Assembly: GCA_016124935.1 (NCBI GenBank)
Contig: WGMS01000036.1
Coordinates: 1 to 59,608 of the forward strand
Direction: 5' to 3'
Source: a bacterium
GTDB lineage: Bacteria; Cyanobacteriota; Vampirovibrionia; Obscuribacterales; Obscuribacteraceae
DNA length: 59,608 nucleotides
Shown here: positions 18,336 through 28,183 of the stretch, one piece after another
Layout: the number at the start of each line of letters is the position of its first letter
How positions within the stretch are numbered: position 1 is the stretch's first letter
Position numbers and translations under genes: made by a program
The notes under the pieces: generated by a model
What the model saw: the letters and a program-made list of their open reading frames with translations, nothing else
Told to the model about the DNA's origin: nothing
Database searches by the model: none

Positions 18336-19208
18336 TCAGTAAAGCTCTGCTTCCGCCTGTTTTCTGTCCACTATTATTCTATCGGCAATGTTTCGGACGG
18401 CTATACGAAGCAGCGCGCCGAGCTCTGCTGTTTTGGTGTACTTGGGCGCATGGGTGCTTAAAACCCTGTCCGTTCTCAAGAAATCTAAAAAAGCTTTTCT
18501 AGCGGATGATTCTTCGCCCGGCCGAAATATGCCGAAGGCGATGCCGCCATTCTTTTTGACCAGGGAGAAACAGGGAACATCAGTGTGTCCGTCACCCAGA
18601 TAGATCATGTTCTTGAAGGGAATACGACGCTCTCTTTCGTTTACGTCGATATTGACCACATACTGATTCTCCTGGGTGTCACCAGGGGTGATGCCCTTGT
18701 TTATCTCGAAAAGATAGCGGGTTTTTTCGGTAAAGGTTATGGCCCGTTTGATGTTTTTGATCAGACCTGTCTCTGGACATTCCCCAAACTGGCAACCGTA
18801 GGTGGCGGTGAAGTTCTCTTTGATGAAAGGACTTCCGTCCATGACCGCCTGTAATCCGCCGGAAATTATGTAGAACTCTATCGACAACTGGTCCGAGACC
18901 CCGGCTACCACCTTTTTAAGGTCGCGAAAAAGTGATTTGACACCGGGATAGAAGGTCTCATCAAGGGTGGCACCAAATTCGCTGAGTGCTTTATTCGAGA
19001 GGAGACCCAGCTCTTTTTTCTCTCCTACTCTGTCGAGGATAAGATTGAGGTAGGCGTGGGTGGGATCATAGCCCCGATCTAATAAAGCTTTTGCTTCGGT
19101 GCGCCAGAATTCCATAGAATCGATGCCACGCGACTCTAGAAGCTCACTGGTGGAATCCGGCAGCAGAGTATCGTCGAAATCGAAAATGATCGCTATGGTC
19201 TGGGACAT
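18336..19208 (-). CDS. HAD-family phosphatase
   Basis: The 290-residue protein has all the haloacid-dehalogenase motifs. DFDDT at residues 10-14 supplies nucleophile Asp10 and acid/base Asp12, ISGG near 125 is motif II, and YLGDGHTD near 205 is motif IV. A helical cap lies between the first two motifs. Proteins of this kind dephosphorylate small metabolites; the substrate cannot be read from sequence. One base separates it from folC, which hints at but does not prove a role near folate metabolism. There is no signal peptide. Confidence 0.85.
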   Translation of the reverse strand: MSQTIAIIFDFDDTLLPDSTSELLESRGIDSMEFWRTEAKALLDRGYDPTHAYLNLILDRVGEKKELGLLSNKALSEFGATLDETFYPGVKSLFRDLKKVVAGVSDQLSIEFYIISGGLQAVMDGSPFIKENFTATYGCQFGECPETGLIKNIKRAITFTEKTRYLFEINKGITPGDTQENQYVVNIDVNERERRIPFKNMIYLGDGHTDVPCFSLVKKNGGIAFGIFRPGEESSARKAFLDFLRTDRVLSTHAPKYTKTAELGALLRIAVRNIADRIIVDRKQAEAELY

Positions 19209-19232
19209 AATCAGTGATAGTTTACTATGAAT

Positions 19233-20000
19233 TCAAGGAAGCAGTTTTGCCAGGTTGTGACTGCGTAGAAAGTCGCTGAATAGCAGTTTTACGTCGACCC
19301 CCTCATAGGTATCCAGTGGCTCGTAATAGACCATCATGTCGTCCTGCCAACACCAGTCCTGCCTTACCAGGAGCTTACCGTCCTGGTTGTAATTCGCCAC
19401 GTGAGAATCCGCTTGAAGCGCCCCTTCACCTTTTGGCCTATAGGTATCGACCTGTACTCCCTGGATAACCGAGTCGATAATGCCGGTGTGCTTATTTACC
19501 ACCCAGGTGGTCCAGGTTATTTTTATAGATACTTTATCAGGAGAACTTGCCACCAGCTCTTCATCACGAATGAGAAAGTATGAGATTGTCCTGGTTTGCT
19601 CAGAGACTGTACGGTGGGGAGTTCTGACCCAGTGCCAGACATTGCCCTCTTGATCGGTCTGAAATCCATAGCGGTGCTGTCTGATATCTTTCTGGCTTTG
19701 CTGAAGCACTCCATTTTTGCGAATATAAACTGCTTGTCTGCGCCATTCGCCGGCCATCCAGCGAGGTATTTTGAACCACTTGGATTTGGTGAATTGTCTT
19801 GGCAGATTCTCTTGATTGAACTGGCTGCCTGCGCGCAGTCTCGGCGATACCGGCTTTACCTCGCTCGAATGCTGGATAACCGCCTTCAAAGGCTCGGCTG
19901 GCGCCGGGACTGTTGGATGCAGGGTAGATAGCCCTGCGATGAGCACAACTAATCGAAAAAATCTTGCCATTTTGAATTTTTGCTTCGATTCTAACTTCAT
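19233..20000 (-). CDS. Secreted protein of unknown function
   Basis: The 255-residue product begins with a signal peptide. The ATG at 20000, or the one ten codons later (MARFFRLVVLIAG), would both give a valid export signal, with cleavage near VPAPA. The mature part is polar, rich in Trp, Tyr, Gln and Arg, and looks like a beta-rich domain (for example MAGEWRRQAV and KITWTTWVV), reminiscent of lipocalin-like or YesM-like secreted folds. I cannot assign a family. It is followed by the HAD-folC pair 24 bases downstream and could share its transcript. Confidence 0.7.
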   Translation of the reverse strand: MKLESKQKFKMARFFRLVVLIAGLSTLHPTVPAPAEPLKAVIQHSSEVKPVSPRLRAGSQFNQENLPRQFTKSKWFKIPRWMAGEWRRQAVYIRKNGVLQQSQKDIRQHRYGFQTDQEGNVWHWVRTPHRTVSEQTRTISYFLIRDEELVASSPDKVSIKITWTTWVVNKHTGIIDSVIQGVQVDTYRPKGEGALQADSHVANYNQDGKLLVRQDWCWQDDMMVYYEPLDTYEGVDVKLLFSDFLRSHNLAKLLP

Positions 20001-20199
20001 TCAGTTGGAAGTGGCATTATTTGTACACTTCCGGTTGGCAAGCGTCAATAGCCCCAGGTCGAGCGAAGTCATCTCAAAGACTGCTCTTTCCTGATTCGGC
20101 TCCCTTATTGCTTCATCGTAAAGCAGCTTAATTTCGCGCAGTTTTAATGATGAAGCCCGTATTTATTCTGGCCCTGAATACTTTTATAGTATAGGTTTA

Positions 20200-20859
20200 T
20201 CAGACCAGGTCGACGATAGAGCCGCGGAGCGGGCCTTCTACCCAGGTGACCCTGGATTTTTCTATCGCCAGAATTTGAGCCGGTGCTGACTTATTAAGAC
20301 AGCCCAGGTCGAAAATCTGCTTCATCGCCATCCTGACTTTGTCCACCCCTTCTTCCAGCTCAAAATTGGCGGCTGTCAGAGGAGTTAGGCCAGCCTTTTT
20401 GAGAATTCCAATCTCCACTCCAGCCAAATTGCCTCCGACAAAAAGCTTCTCATCCATCTCTTTTAGAGGTGCAAGCTCTTTCTGTTTTGTGGCTGTGACA
20501 AAGTGTTGAAACTGTTGTTTGATAGGGCAATATCCCGCCAAATGGATGGCGAAATTTTGGGTTTCTATCTGTTTATGTCTTTGTTTAATCGCTTCTCGAA
20601 CCTCTTCGTGAATCAGTTCGGCAAAGCCTTCCAGGCTGTCTCTCTCCTGCTCATAATTCTGGCTGAGCAGCTGAGTAACCGGCAAGTTTCCTACAATCGG
20701 TGAGCCGGAGCAGACCGCACCCAGGGGCATTTGACAGCAGAGCTCGAAGGTCTTTTGAGTATGCCTTGCGATTACTGTTTCGCCCTTGCGCAATGTAGTC
20801 AGGCTATCGCTGGCAAGAATAATTCCTGTGGCAAGACGCCAGATTAGGTTGATGCTCAC
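20200..20859 (-). CDS. Putative proteasome-like Ntn hydrolase
   Basis: The 219-residue protein has no signal peptide. Its start resembles the first strands of a proteasome beta or HslV subunit: a hydrophobic strand and then GIILASDSLTT, equivalent to the conserved D17 region. A basic turn, QKTFEL, follows where the catalytic lysine normally lies, then a small hydrophobic strand and SGSP where beta subunits have a conserved glycine. If the initiator Met is removed, Ser becomes residue 1 and Asp becomes residue 17, as required of an N-terminal nucleophile enzyme. The lysine is two residues later than usual. GTG at 20859 is the only start before an upstream in-frame stop. Assignment is motif-based, not certain. 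Confidence 0.55.
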   Translation of the reverse strand: MSINLIWRLATGIILASDSLTTLRKGETVIARHTQKTFELCCQMPLGAVCSGSPIVGNLPVTQLLSQNYEQERDSLEGFAELIHEEVREAIKQRHKQIETQNFAIHLAGYCPIKQQFQHFVTATKQKELAPLKEMDEKLFVGGNLAGVEIGILKKAGLTPLTAANFELEEGVDKVRMAMKQIFDLGCLNKSAPAQILAIEKSRVTWVEGPLRGSIVDLV

Positions 20860-20959
20860 TGTCGGTTAGAACTCGGAAAAAAACGCGATCAATTACCATC
20901 ATAGACTATTGAAAACCGAAGGACCGGCGCAAGGCTGGGGACTTGGAGCTGATCCCCGT

Positions 20960-22102
20960 CTAGAGATCCCCTGCCCGTTCGGAGGGATCGAGAGTTGGTA
21001 GATGAAGATTGGGAACGTGCGGAGTGATCCTGTCTAACATCCTCGGTTTGCCCTGTTTTTCCTGTTCTATTTCAGCGTTTTGATCTCTCTTATCTTCTTC
21101 CTTATCTTCTTCCAGATTCTGATTCTCCACCAGATATAGCTTTTCCCCGCGCATTACAAGAAGCAATTCGAGCAGAAGACGGTTCATTTTAGAGACCTGG
21201 GCGTGCAATTGTTGCAACATAGTGCGACGGTCCCGGAGCAGGCCTATGGTCAGTTCATAGTTGCTCTCTTTTGAGCCAATCAGACTATCTAGCTGCTGCT
21301 TGGAGTCCCGGCTGGTGAAGCTGCGTATATAGTGGTCGGCTATCCAGTGTTGGATTATCTGCTCGATTCTTGTTTCTCCACTTTTGTCACCTGCCGGTAT
21401 GGTGTTTAGAAAAGTCCATACCGAATCGGGGTATTCCGTATCCTGGGAGGTGGGATAGCCGAACACTTTGGAGAGCATATTGGGCAGCTCATGGGGTCTG
21501 TGTTTTTTTCCTTCAATCAGCTTCACGGCAAGGGCCGAGAAGACCGAGGGGGTCGCTCCGGCAAGAATGCCTACCACTCCGGAACTCACCGAAAGACTGG
21601 GCACCCTGAAAGTGGGAATGGTCAGAGCTTCTGCTATCGCCCACATTATTCCGTTGGAGGCAAAGGCAAGCAGGTTGGTATGGGCTACTTTTTTGTTCCT
21701 TTCATCGGCATAGGCTTCGATAAGCTCGGTATAAAGGCTCATCTCCTCGTTGATTCTGGCAAGGGTAAAATCCACTTCCAGGCGAGTCTGCTCTATCTGC
21801 TCCAGGATGTCCTGGCGGTTCACGACGAAGTCCTGCCTAATAACCACCCGGGTCAAAGGTTTGAGGTCGGTCATCTCGCTTTTCAGTCTGAGAGTTTCCA
21901 GGTTTTTGATCTTTTCGTTGATACCCAGCTGATCTCCCAGTTGATGAGCTGCCGGGGACAACCTGACCGAGCTGAGGTTGGTTTTGGTGTCGAGGATCGG
22001 TTTCTGGGCCTGACTGTAGGCAGGTAGGCATGGCCAGGGTGAACCGGCTAGAAAAGAGAGCAAAAGAAAGGCGGCGGCGGCGGATTTTGACTGTCTGGTC
22101 AT
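20960..22102 (-). CDS. Secreted or membrane-anchored coiled-coil protein
   Basis: The 380-residue protein begins with an Ala/Leu-rich signal peptide (about 1-31, cleavage near PAYSQA). The mature part starts with long charged helices (about 60-145) of coiled-coil character. A hydrophobic central region follows (about 150-205, with Gly/Ala/Ile-rich stretches) that could span a membrane. A second helical region lies at about 255-320, and the tail is very acidic and basic, rich in Glu, Asp, Lys and Gln. I recognise no family. It is monocistronic on the minus strand. Confidence 0.7.
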   Translation of the reverse strand: MTRQSKSAAAAFLLLSFLAGSPWPCLPAYSQAQKPILDTKTNLSSVRLSPAAHQLGDQLGINEKIKNLETLRLKSEMTDLKPLTRVVIRQDFVVNRQDILEQIEQTRLEVDFTLARINEEMSLYTELIEAYADERNKKVAHTNLLAFASNGIMWAIAEALTIPTFRVPSLSVSSGVVGILAGATPSVFSALAVKLIEGKKHRPHELPNMLSKVFGYPTSQDTEYPDSVWTFLNTIPAGDKSGETRIEQIIQHWIADHYIRSFTSRDSKQQLDSLIGSKESNYELTIGLLRDRRTMLQQLHAQVSKMNRLLLELLLVMRGEKLYLVENQNLEEDKEEDKRDQNAEIEQEKQGKPRMLDRITPHVPNLHLPTLDPSERAGDL

Positions 22103-22243
22103 CGCTTTTATAGGGGACTACAGCAAGGTTCGAGATTTTAGCAGTTGACCCGAGTTTTTAAATTTGCTCAGACAAAGCTTGGGGCTCATTGCTGAAAGCT
22201 TGTTGCCAAGATGGGGCTCGCCTTGCTAGTTGCAGATAAGCCG

Positions 22244-23095
22244 CTACTTATTTTTGTCTTGCTTTCTATCTTTCCTCAGCTTGATCTGGTCTTCAATCAT
22301 TTTGACCTCTTCGTTCAGTTCTCCCACCGGAAATTCCTCGGGGAGGTTGAAAGCTTTGGGCGTGGTTTTGATGTCACATTCGGGATGGTTCCTCTTGAAT
22401 CTCTCTATAGCACCACCGGTAATGCTGTCGCAATGCCGAATATCGAGTTGGTATAGTTTCTGCAATTTGTCAATTTTTGCCATGGTCTTGTCGCCTAAAT
22501 TATTTCTTTCTGCGTTAAGGCGATAAAGAGAGTTGAACTTGTCGATACTTTGCATGGCGGAATCATCGAGAGAGCAGTTGGCTATGGTTAAGAAGCGGAG
22601 TTTTTTTAGCTTAGATAGCTGCAGCAAGGCATCGCCATCCAGTGGTACTCCCTCTAAATTCAAGTTTCTCAATCCTTTTATCTTCGCTATCGAATCCATG
22701 GCTCGAGGGCTGATTTTTGTATAGGCTAATTTCAGTGTATTCAGATTTTGCAACGGTTCTAGAAAAGTGACACCGTTATCGGTGATTTTTGATCTCTCCA
22801 ACAGGAGAGTATCTAGATTGTTGAGAGAGGCTAGCGCCCTGATACCTTGATCGCTTACATCGGTATCTCCCAGGGAAAGCTCTTTTAGATTGCTTAGCTT
22901 CGCAAGCTGTGGAACGCCTTTGTCGGAAATTTTTGTCCCGCCCAGCAGAAGTCTTCTGAGTGGCAAATGGACAATATGCTTGAGCCATTCGTCTTCCAGA
23001 ACGCTGTCGGAGAGATTGAGCTCTTCCAGATCCACCATACTGTGTTTGTTTTTCCTGGGCAAGTCAGGGCAAGGCTTTCGTCGGATTTCGCTCAA
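22244..23095 (-). CDS. Leucine-rich-repeat protein
   Basis: A 283-residue protein of about nine leucine-rich repeats (roughly 23-235) of the pattern L..L.L..T.IsD.G...L..L..L. These are the same class as the repeats in the extracytoplasmic part of the kinase at 2532-4496. A charged Glu/Lys tail ends the protein. There is no signal peptide and no kinase domain. Start choice is awkward: TTG at 23095 is the first codon after an in-frame TGA, with no good ribosome binding site, and the next ATG lies 19 codons on. It may be an intact cytoplasmic LRR protein, or the surviving part of a longer gene. Confidence 0.75.
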   Translation of the reverse strand: MSEIRRKPCPDLPRKNKHSMVDLEELNLSDSVLEDEWLKHIVHLPLRRLLLGGTKISDKGVPQLAKLSNLKELSLGDTDVSDQGIRALASLNNLDTLLLERSKITDNGVTFLEPLQNLNTLKLAYTKISPRAMDSIAKIKGLRNLNLEGVPLDGDALLQLSKLKKLRFLTIANCSLDDSAMQSIDKFNSLYRLNAERNNLGDKTMAKIDKLQKLYQLDIRHCDSITGGAIERFKRNHPECDIKTTPKAFNLPEEFPVGELNEEVKMIEDQIKLRKDRKQDKNK

Positions 23096-23218
23096 TCAGA
23101 TATGGACCGAGCCGCTCTGTCTAACATGTACGAAAGGTCATTGCATCCGCCTGGAAGGTATTCTTGACCACTTATCTGATAACCTAATGTCTAATCAGGA
23201 GGGTATCAGAATCACGAA

Positions 23219-25447
23219 CTACTGAGGAAGCGAGGGGCGCTTCATAGTGGTCCAGGTGATGCGCCGGTCTCTGGTGCTCTTCTGATTGGGAGCTTTCTGA
23301 GCCATTGCTTCTTCTAAGGTTATTGCAAAGCAGTTGGTGTTGGCTAGAATGACAGAGGACCGCGGCTCGACTTTTAGGGACACTTTCTGAAGCGCCTTCG
23401 AAGACTCTATGTCGACAATATCTTCCGGATGCGCCATGGCAGTATCTATCAGTTTGTGCCAGTGTTCTCCATCAGGCAGGGCAGGTAGCGCAAACTCGAG
23501 CGGTTCCCAGAAAGAATTGAAGACAGCGTATAGATACTTATTCGCCTGCTTATCGGCTATTTCAAAAGCCAGACTGTGGGAGTCCTCGCTGAAATCAGGC
23601 TCCTTCAAGTTGACACCATGCCAGGTCAGGGTGGTTGAGCTATTGTCGAGGGTCCTGCCATGTGCCACCACCGGCAGTACTCGTTCCTGGCGGTGCATAC
23701 CAAAGTTCTGGCTGAGGCGAATTAATTTGCCGACAAATTCTATCAGCTCTTCATTGCGAGAGGAGAGGCTCCAGTCGAGCCAGTTGAGTTCATTGTCCTG
23801 GCAATAAGGATTGTTGTTGCCTCCGGCGCTGCGTCGCGCTTCATCTCCCATCAGAATCATGGGGGTTCCCTGGGAGAACATCAAGATTGTAAAAAGGTTC
23901 TTGATCTGACGAAGACGCAACGCTTCGACAGTTCTGTCTCTGGTGGCGCCTTCGACACCACAATTCCAACTGAAGTTTTCGTCGGCACCATCTCGATTGT
24001 CCTCTCCATTGGCCAGGTTGTGTTTGTGGTTATAGCTGACCAGGTCGTTCATGGTGAATCCGTCATGACAGGTGACGAAATTGATGCTGCGATTAGGATC
24101 ACGGTCGCTGCCGGCCTCTCCATAGATATCGCCGCTGGCCGATATGCGATGAGCCAGGGCGCGCACCGAGTTGCGATCCCCTTTGACGAAACGGCGCACG
24201 TCGTCTCGAAACGGGCCGTTCCACTCTGAGAAGCGATTGGCTCTGGATACGAACCAACCTACTTGATATAGACCGGCAGGGTCCCAGGCTTCTAGAATCA
24301 GTTTTGCCGAAGCTAATATAGAATCACTTTCGATGGCCCAGAGTACTGGCGGCCTGTCTTGAGGATTGCCGAAAATGTCCCGTGATAGAATAGAGCCCAG
24401 ATCGAAACGAAAGCCGTCGACATGCATGTCGGCTACCCAGAAGCGCAGGGCATCTATAATAAGCTTGCCAACGATCGGATGCTCACCTCGCAGGGTATTG
24501 CCGCAGCCGCTGAAGTTCTTATACGAGTAATTGGTATCGTCTATAGTGTAGTAAGTTAGATTATCCAGTCCTTTAAAACATATTGTCGGACCGTTATGAT
24601 CGTTTTCTGTAGTATGGTTGTAGACCACATCCAGTATCACTTCCATGCCCAGTCTGTGGCAGGCTTTTACCATATCTCGAAATTCATCGAGGGCACCTGC
24701 CGCTGTTTTTGCCGAGCTGTATTCCATATGCGGGGCGAAGAAGCTAATCGGACTGTAGCCCCAGTAGTTGGTCATGCCATGGGGGGCGTCGTTTTTGTCG
24801 AAAGCTTGAACGGGCATCAACTCTAGAGTAGTCACTCCGAGCGCTTTTAAGTACGGTAGTTTCTCTATCAGGGCGGCAAAGGTGCCACGTTGTTCAGGCA
24901 ACACACCAGAGGTCTCGTGCCTGGTGAAACCGCCCACATGCATTTCATAGATAACGGTGCGCGAGTAAGGAATTGATGGTTTGCGGTCGTCCTCCCAATC
25001 GTAAGATTCGCAGTCGAGGACGACAGAACGCAGACTGGCCGGACAGTTGTCTCCTTCCTTTATGGCTGCTTCCCGGCTATAGTGCTGCCATCCGACAATG
25101 CCTCTGCTGTATGGATCGAGAAGCACTTTATCTCCATCAAAATAGAGACCGTTCCATGGTTCGTAGGGACCATGGGCTCTCCAGGCATAGACCTGATTCG
25201 GCTTTGCACCTTCGAGAAAGATATGCCAGTACGTAGAGGTCTTGTTTTTCTCTGGAGTCAGGCAATAGGTCGCGTAGGGCAGAGGACTCTCATCCGATTC
25301 GAAGAGAAGCAGCTCCATATAGTCTGCTCTCTTCGAATAGATGGCGAAGTTGACTCCATCTCTGGTGACGGTGGCACCGAGCGGGTAGCTTGTGCCGGGT
25401 CTGTCCTTGAAGATGGTCGATTGGCTAGTCACCTTTAATAGGGCCAC
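23219..25447 (-). CDS. glgX: Glycogen debranching enzyme GlgX
   Basis: Hydrolyses alpha-1,6 branches of glycogen trimmed by phosphorylase. The 742-residue protein has an N-terminal CBM48-like domain ([17 protein letters not shown]) and a GH13 barrel. Visible catalytic-site strands are [22 protein letters not shown] (nucleophile Asp) and LILEAWD (acid Glu), plus [10 protein letters not shown] with the third Asp. [12 protein letters not shown] is characteristic of GlgX/TreX. GTG at 25447 overlaps the phosphoketolase stop by thirteen bases, so the two genes form one transcript. Confidence 0.95.
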   Translation of the reverse strand: MALLKVTSQSTIFKDRPGTSYPLGATVTRDGVNFAIYSKRADYMELLLFESDESPLPYATYCLTPEKNKTSTYWHIFLEGAKPNQVYAWRAHGPYEPWNGLYFDGDKVLLDPYSRGIVGWQHYSREAAIKEGDNCPASLRSVVLDCESYDWEDDRKPSIPYSRTVIYEMHVGGFTRHETSGVLPEQRGTFAALIEKLPYLKALGVTTLELMPVQAFDKNDAPHGMTNYWGYSPISFFAPHMEYSSAKTAAGALDEFRDMVKACHRLGMEVILDVVYNHTTENDHNGPTICFKGLDNLTYYTIDDTNYSYKNFSGCGNTLRGEHPIVGKLIIDALRFWVADMHVDGFRFDLGSILSRDIFGNPQDRPPVLWAIESDSILASAKLILEAWDPAGLYQVGWFVSRANRFSEWNGPFRDDVRRFVKGDRNSVRALAHRISASGDIYGEAGSDRDPNRSINFVTCHDGFTMNDLVSYNHKHNLANGEDNRDGADENFSWNCGVEGATRDRTVEALRLRQIKNLFTILMFSQGTPMILMGDEARRSAGGNNNPYCQDNELNWLDWSLSSRNEELIEFVGKLIRLSQNFGMHRQERVLPVVAHGRTLDNSSTTLTWHGVNLKEPDFSEDSHSLAFEIADKQANKYLYAVFNSFWEPLEFALPALPDGEHWHKLIDTAMAHPEDIVDIESSKALQKVSLKVEPRSSVILANTNCFAITLEEAMAQKAPNQKSTRDRRITWTTMKRPSLPQ

Positions 25448-27873
25448 TTCCAGTCGGCGAATTCCGGCTTGTCCACACCATATTCGTGGGCATAGGCCCT
25501 CGCTTCAATCTGCATGTTGCGGAACTTCGATTTGGCATGGGCGCCTGCTACTCGCAACCGGTCGACTCTGTCGATTACGTCCATGGCAAGGCTGAAGCGG
25601 TCGGTCTGGTTGTTTATCGCCAGCTCCAGAGGGGTGTTGATATTGCCCTTCTCTTTATAGCCGCGCACGTGCATATTGCCATGATTGGTTCTTCGATAGG
25701 CGAGCCTGTGAATCAACCATGGATAGCCATGGAAGTTGAAGATCACCGGCTTGTCCATGGTGAACATGCTGTCGAAATCTTTGTCCGACAGACCATGGGG
25801 ATGTTCGCTTTCCGGTTGCAGCATCAAGAGATCGACCACGTTGACAAAACGTACCTTCAAGTCCGGGAACTCTTGCCTGAGGAGCGCGTTGGCGGCTAGC
25901 GCCTCCTGGGTGGCTATGTCTCCTGCGCAGGCTAGCACCACATCCGGCTCCACACCCTGATCGTTGCTTGCCCATTCCCAGATGCCTATGCCTTTAGTAC
26001 AGTGCTTGATGGCATAGTCCATGTCCATGTACTGAAGGTGCTTCTGTTTATCGCAGACAATTACATTTATATAGTTTACGCTGCGCAGGCAGTGATCGAC
26101 GCAGGATAAAAGCGAGTTCGCATCCGGTGGCAAGTAGATTCTGATTACGTTCTGCCCTTTGTTCACCACCAGGTCGAGGAATCCTGGATCCTGATGGGTA
26201 AAGCCGTTGTGGTCCTGGCGCCATACGGTGGATGTAATCAACAGATTTAGAGAGGCGACGCTCGCTCTCCAGTCCAGATGTCGGCAGATGTCCAGCCATT
26301 TTGCGTGTTGGTTGAACATCGAGTCAATCACATGGACGAAGGCTTCGTAGGTGGAGAAGAAGCCGTGGCGACCGGTTAGAAGGTAGGTCTCGAGCCAACC
26401 TTCCAGGGTGTGCTCACTGAGCATCTCCATCACTCGTCCGTCGACGGCTAGCTCTCCACCATCGGCATCTTCCGGAAAGTAATTGGCCAGCCAAAGCTTT
26501 TTACTCACCGCATAGACATCATCGAGCTTATTGGAAGTGGTCTCATCAGGACCGAAGAGACGAAAGTTCTTCGGGTTGGCTTTCATGATGTCTCGGATGA
26601 AAGTGCCGGTAGGGCGTGTATTTTCGGCTTCGGTGTGACCCGGCTTGGATACCTTGACAGCGTAACGAGCGAAGTCGGGCATCTTCAGATTCTTTCTGAG
26701 CAGACCCCCGTTGGCATGGGGATTGGCGCTCATGCGGCGCGTGCCTTCCGGGGCAAGAGCCTTGAGCTCCGGCAGTAGTCTTCCTGATTTGTCGAAAAGC
26801 TCATCCGGTTTGTAACTCTTCATCCACTGCTCGAGCGACTCGAGTTGTTTAGGATCGCTTTTCGCTTTGGGTAGTGGCACCTGGTGCGAGCGCCAGCTGC
26901 CCTCCACTTTATGACCACCGGCTTCTGCCGGTCCGGTCCAACCTTTCGGACTGCGCAGGATGATCATCGGCCATCGTGGACGACTCTTGAATCCTTCTTG
27001 TCTGGCCTTTTCCTGAATGGATTTGATCTCTTCAATACAATGCTCGAGGGTGGCGGCCATGGCCTGGTGCATTGTGTCCGCGTCGCTGCCCTCGACGAAG
27101 TAAGGCGTGTAGCCGTATCCTTTGAAGAGCGCTTCAATTTCATCCCGGTCGATACGGGCGAGAATCGTAGGGTTGTTGATCTTGTATCCGTTCAAATGAA
27201 GAATCGGCAGCACCGCGCCGTCCCTTTCAGGATTGATGAATTTGTTCGAGTGCCATGAGGTGGCAAGCGGTCCGGTTTCTGATTCTCCGTCGCCGACAAC
27301 CACCGCCGTTATCAGGTCAGGATTGTCCAGCACCGAGCCATAGGCATGGGAGACACTGTAGCCCAGTTCACCACCTTCGTGGATGGAGCCGGGGGTCTCT
27401 GGTGTGCAGTGAGAACCGATGCCTCCCGGGAAAGAGAACTGCTTGAAGAATGCCAGCATGCCTTCCTCGTCTTCACTCTTATCAGGATAGATCTCGGAGT
27501 AGGTTCCCTCCAGATAGACCGGAGCAAGGACACCGGGGGCACCATGACCGGGACCGGCCATGAAGATCATGTCCAGATCCATCTTTTTGATGAGTCTGTT
27601 CAGGTGGATATATGTAAAACTCAAACCGGGGCTGGCTCCCCAGTGGCCCAGCAGACGGTTCTTGATATGTTCTGACTTCAGAGGCTCCTTCAAAAGCGGA
27701 TTATCCTGGAGGAAAATCATTCCTGCTGCCAGGTAATTGCACGCACGCCAGAAGGCGTGGATGCTCGTCAGCTCATCTTCTTTCAGCGGGCTACCGGTGA
27801 CTGTGGAGCGGGCCGGACCGAAGGCGCTCAGCAACGATAGGTCTTTATTAAGTTCCTCGGATGTAATAACCAT
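25435..27873 (-). CDS. xfp: Xylulose-5-phosphate/fructose-6-phosphate phosphoketolase
   Basis: Thiamine-diphosphate enzyme that cleaves xylulose 5-phosphate or fructose 6-phosphate to acetyl phosphate and an aldose phosphate. The protein is about 812 residues, the family's usual size. Visible motifs include [10 protein letters not shown], the ThDP-binding [19 protein letters not shown], and [12 protein letters not shown]. The start at 27873 is chosen because GGGAGGGG lies just upstream; the longer frame to 27921 is less likely. It overlaps glgX downstream and is divergent from glycogen phosphorylase, which links glycogen breakdown to an acetyl-phosphate shunt. Confidence 0.96.
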   Translation of the reverse strand: MVITSEELNKDLSLLSAFGPARSTVTGSPLKEDELTSIHAFWRACNYLAAGMIFLQDNPLLKEPLKSEHIKNRLLGHWGASPGLSFTYIHLNRLIKKMDLDMIFMAGPGHGAPGVLAPVYLEGTYSEIYPDKSEDEEGMLAFFKQFSFPGGIGSHCTPETPGSIHEGGELGYSVSHAYGSVLDNPDLITAVVVGDGESETGPLATSWHSNKFINPERDGAVLPILHLNGYKINNPTILARIDRDEIEALFKGYGYTPYFVEGSDADTMHQAMAATLEHCIEEIKSIQEKARQEGFKSRPRWPMIILRSPKGWTGPAEAGGHKVEGSWRSHQVPLPKAKSDPKQLESLEQWMKSYKPDELFDKSGRLLPELKALAPEGTRRMSANPHANGGLLRKNLKMPDFARYAVKVSKPGHTEAENTRPTGTFIRDIMKANPKNFRLFGPDETTSNKLDDVYAVSKKLWLANYFPEDADGGELAVDGRVMEMLSEHTLEGWLETYLLTGRHGFFSTYEAFVHVIDSMFNQHAKWLDICRHLDWRASVASLNLLITSTVWRQDHNGFTHQDPGFLDLVVNKGQNVIRIYLPPDANSLLSCVDHCLRSVNYINVIVCDKQKHLQYMDMDYAIKHCTKGIGIWEWASNDQGVEPDVVLACAGDIATQEALAANALLRQEFPDLKVRFVNVVDLLMLQPESEHPHGLSDKDFDSMFTMDKPVIFNFHGYPWLIHRLAYRRTNHGNMHVRGYKEKGNINTPLELAINNQTDRFSLAMDVIDRVDRLRVAGAHAKSKFRNMQIEARAYAHEYGVDKPEFADWKWPY

Positions 27874-28183
27874 TACCCCTCCCAGGCGAATGCCTCGTAT
27901 GTGTCTGATGCTATCGAGCAATTAGATATTAGTGGATGTAGTCAAATCTGCTCAATCTATCATCTCTCGGAATCGTTCCGACTAATTTAGATCGCCTGCC
28001 GGAAAGTTTCCTGAGTCTTTAGGACTAAAAGACGTTAGATATGCAATTTAATGTCGGTCATTCTTATGGTGGAGGGTACAGGGTGCCACAGATGCTACCC
28101 TTGCCTCATCTAATGCTTCTATATTATCGCTGCGACTTCATCACAGAATGTTGCGAATTTAATTAAAGGGGAGGGGGCTGAGC

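Noticed and set aside
28055..28115. AGGGTA/TACCCT inverted repeat upstream of glgP as an operator or riboswitch
   Set aside because: The arms are short and far apart; no known riboswitch class fits and no second copy is seen.
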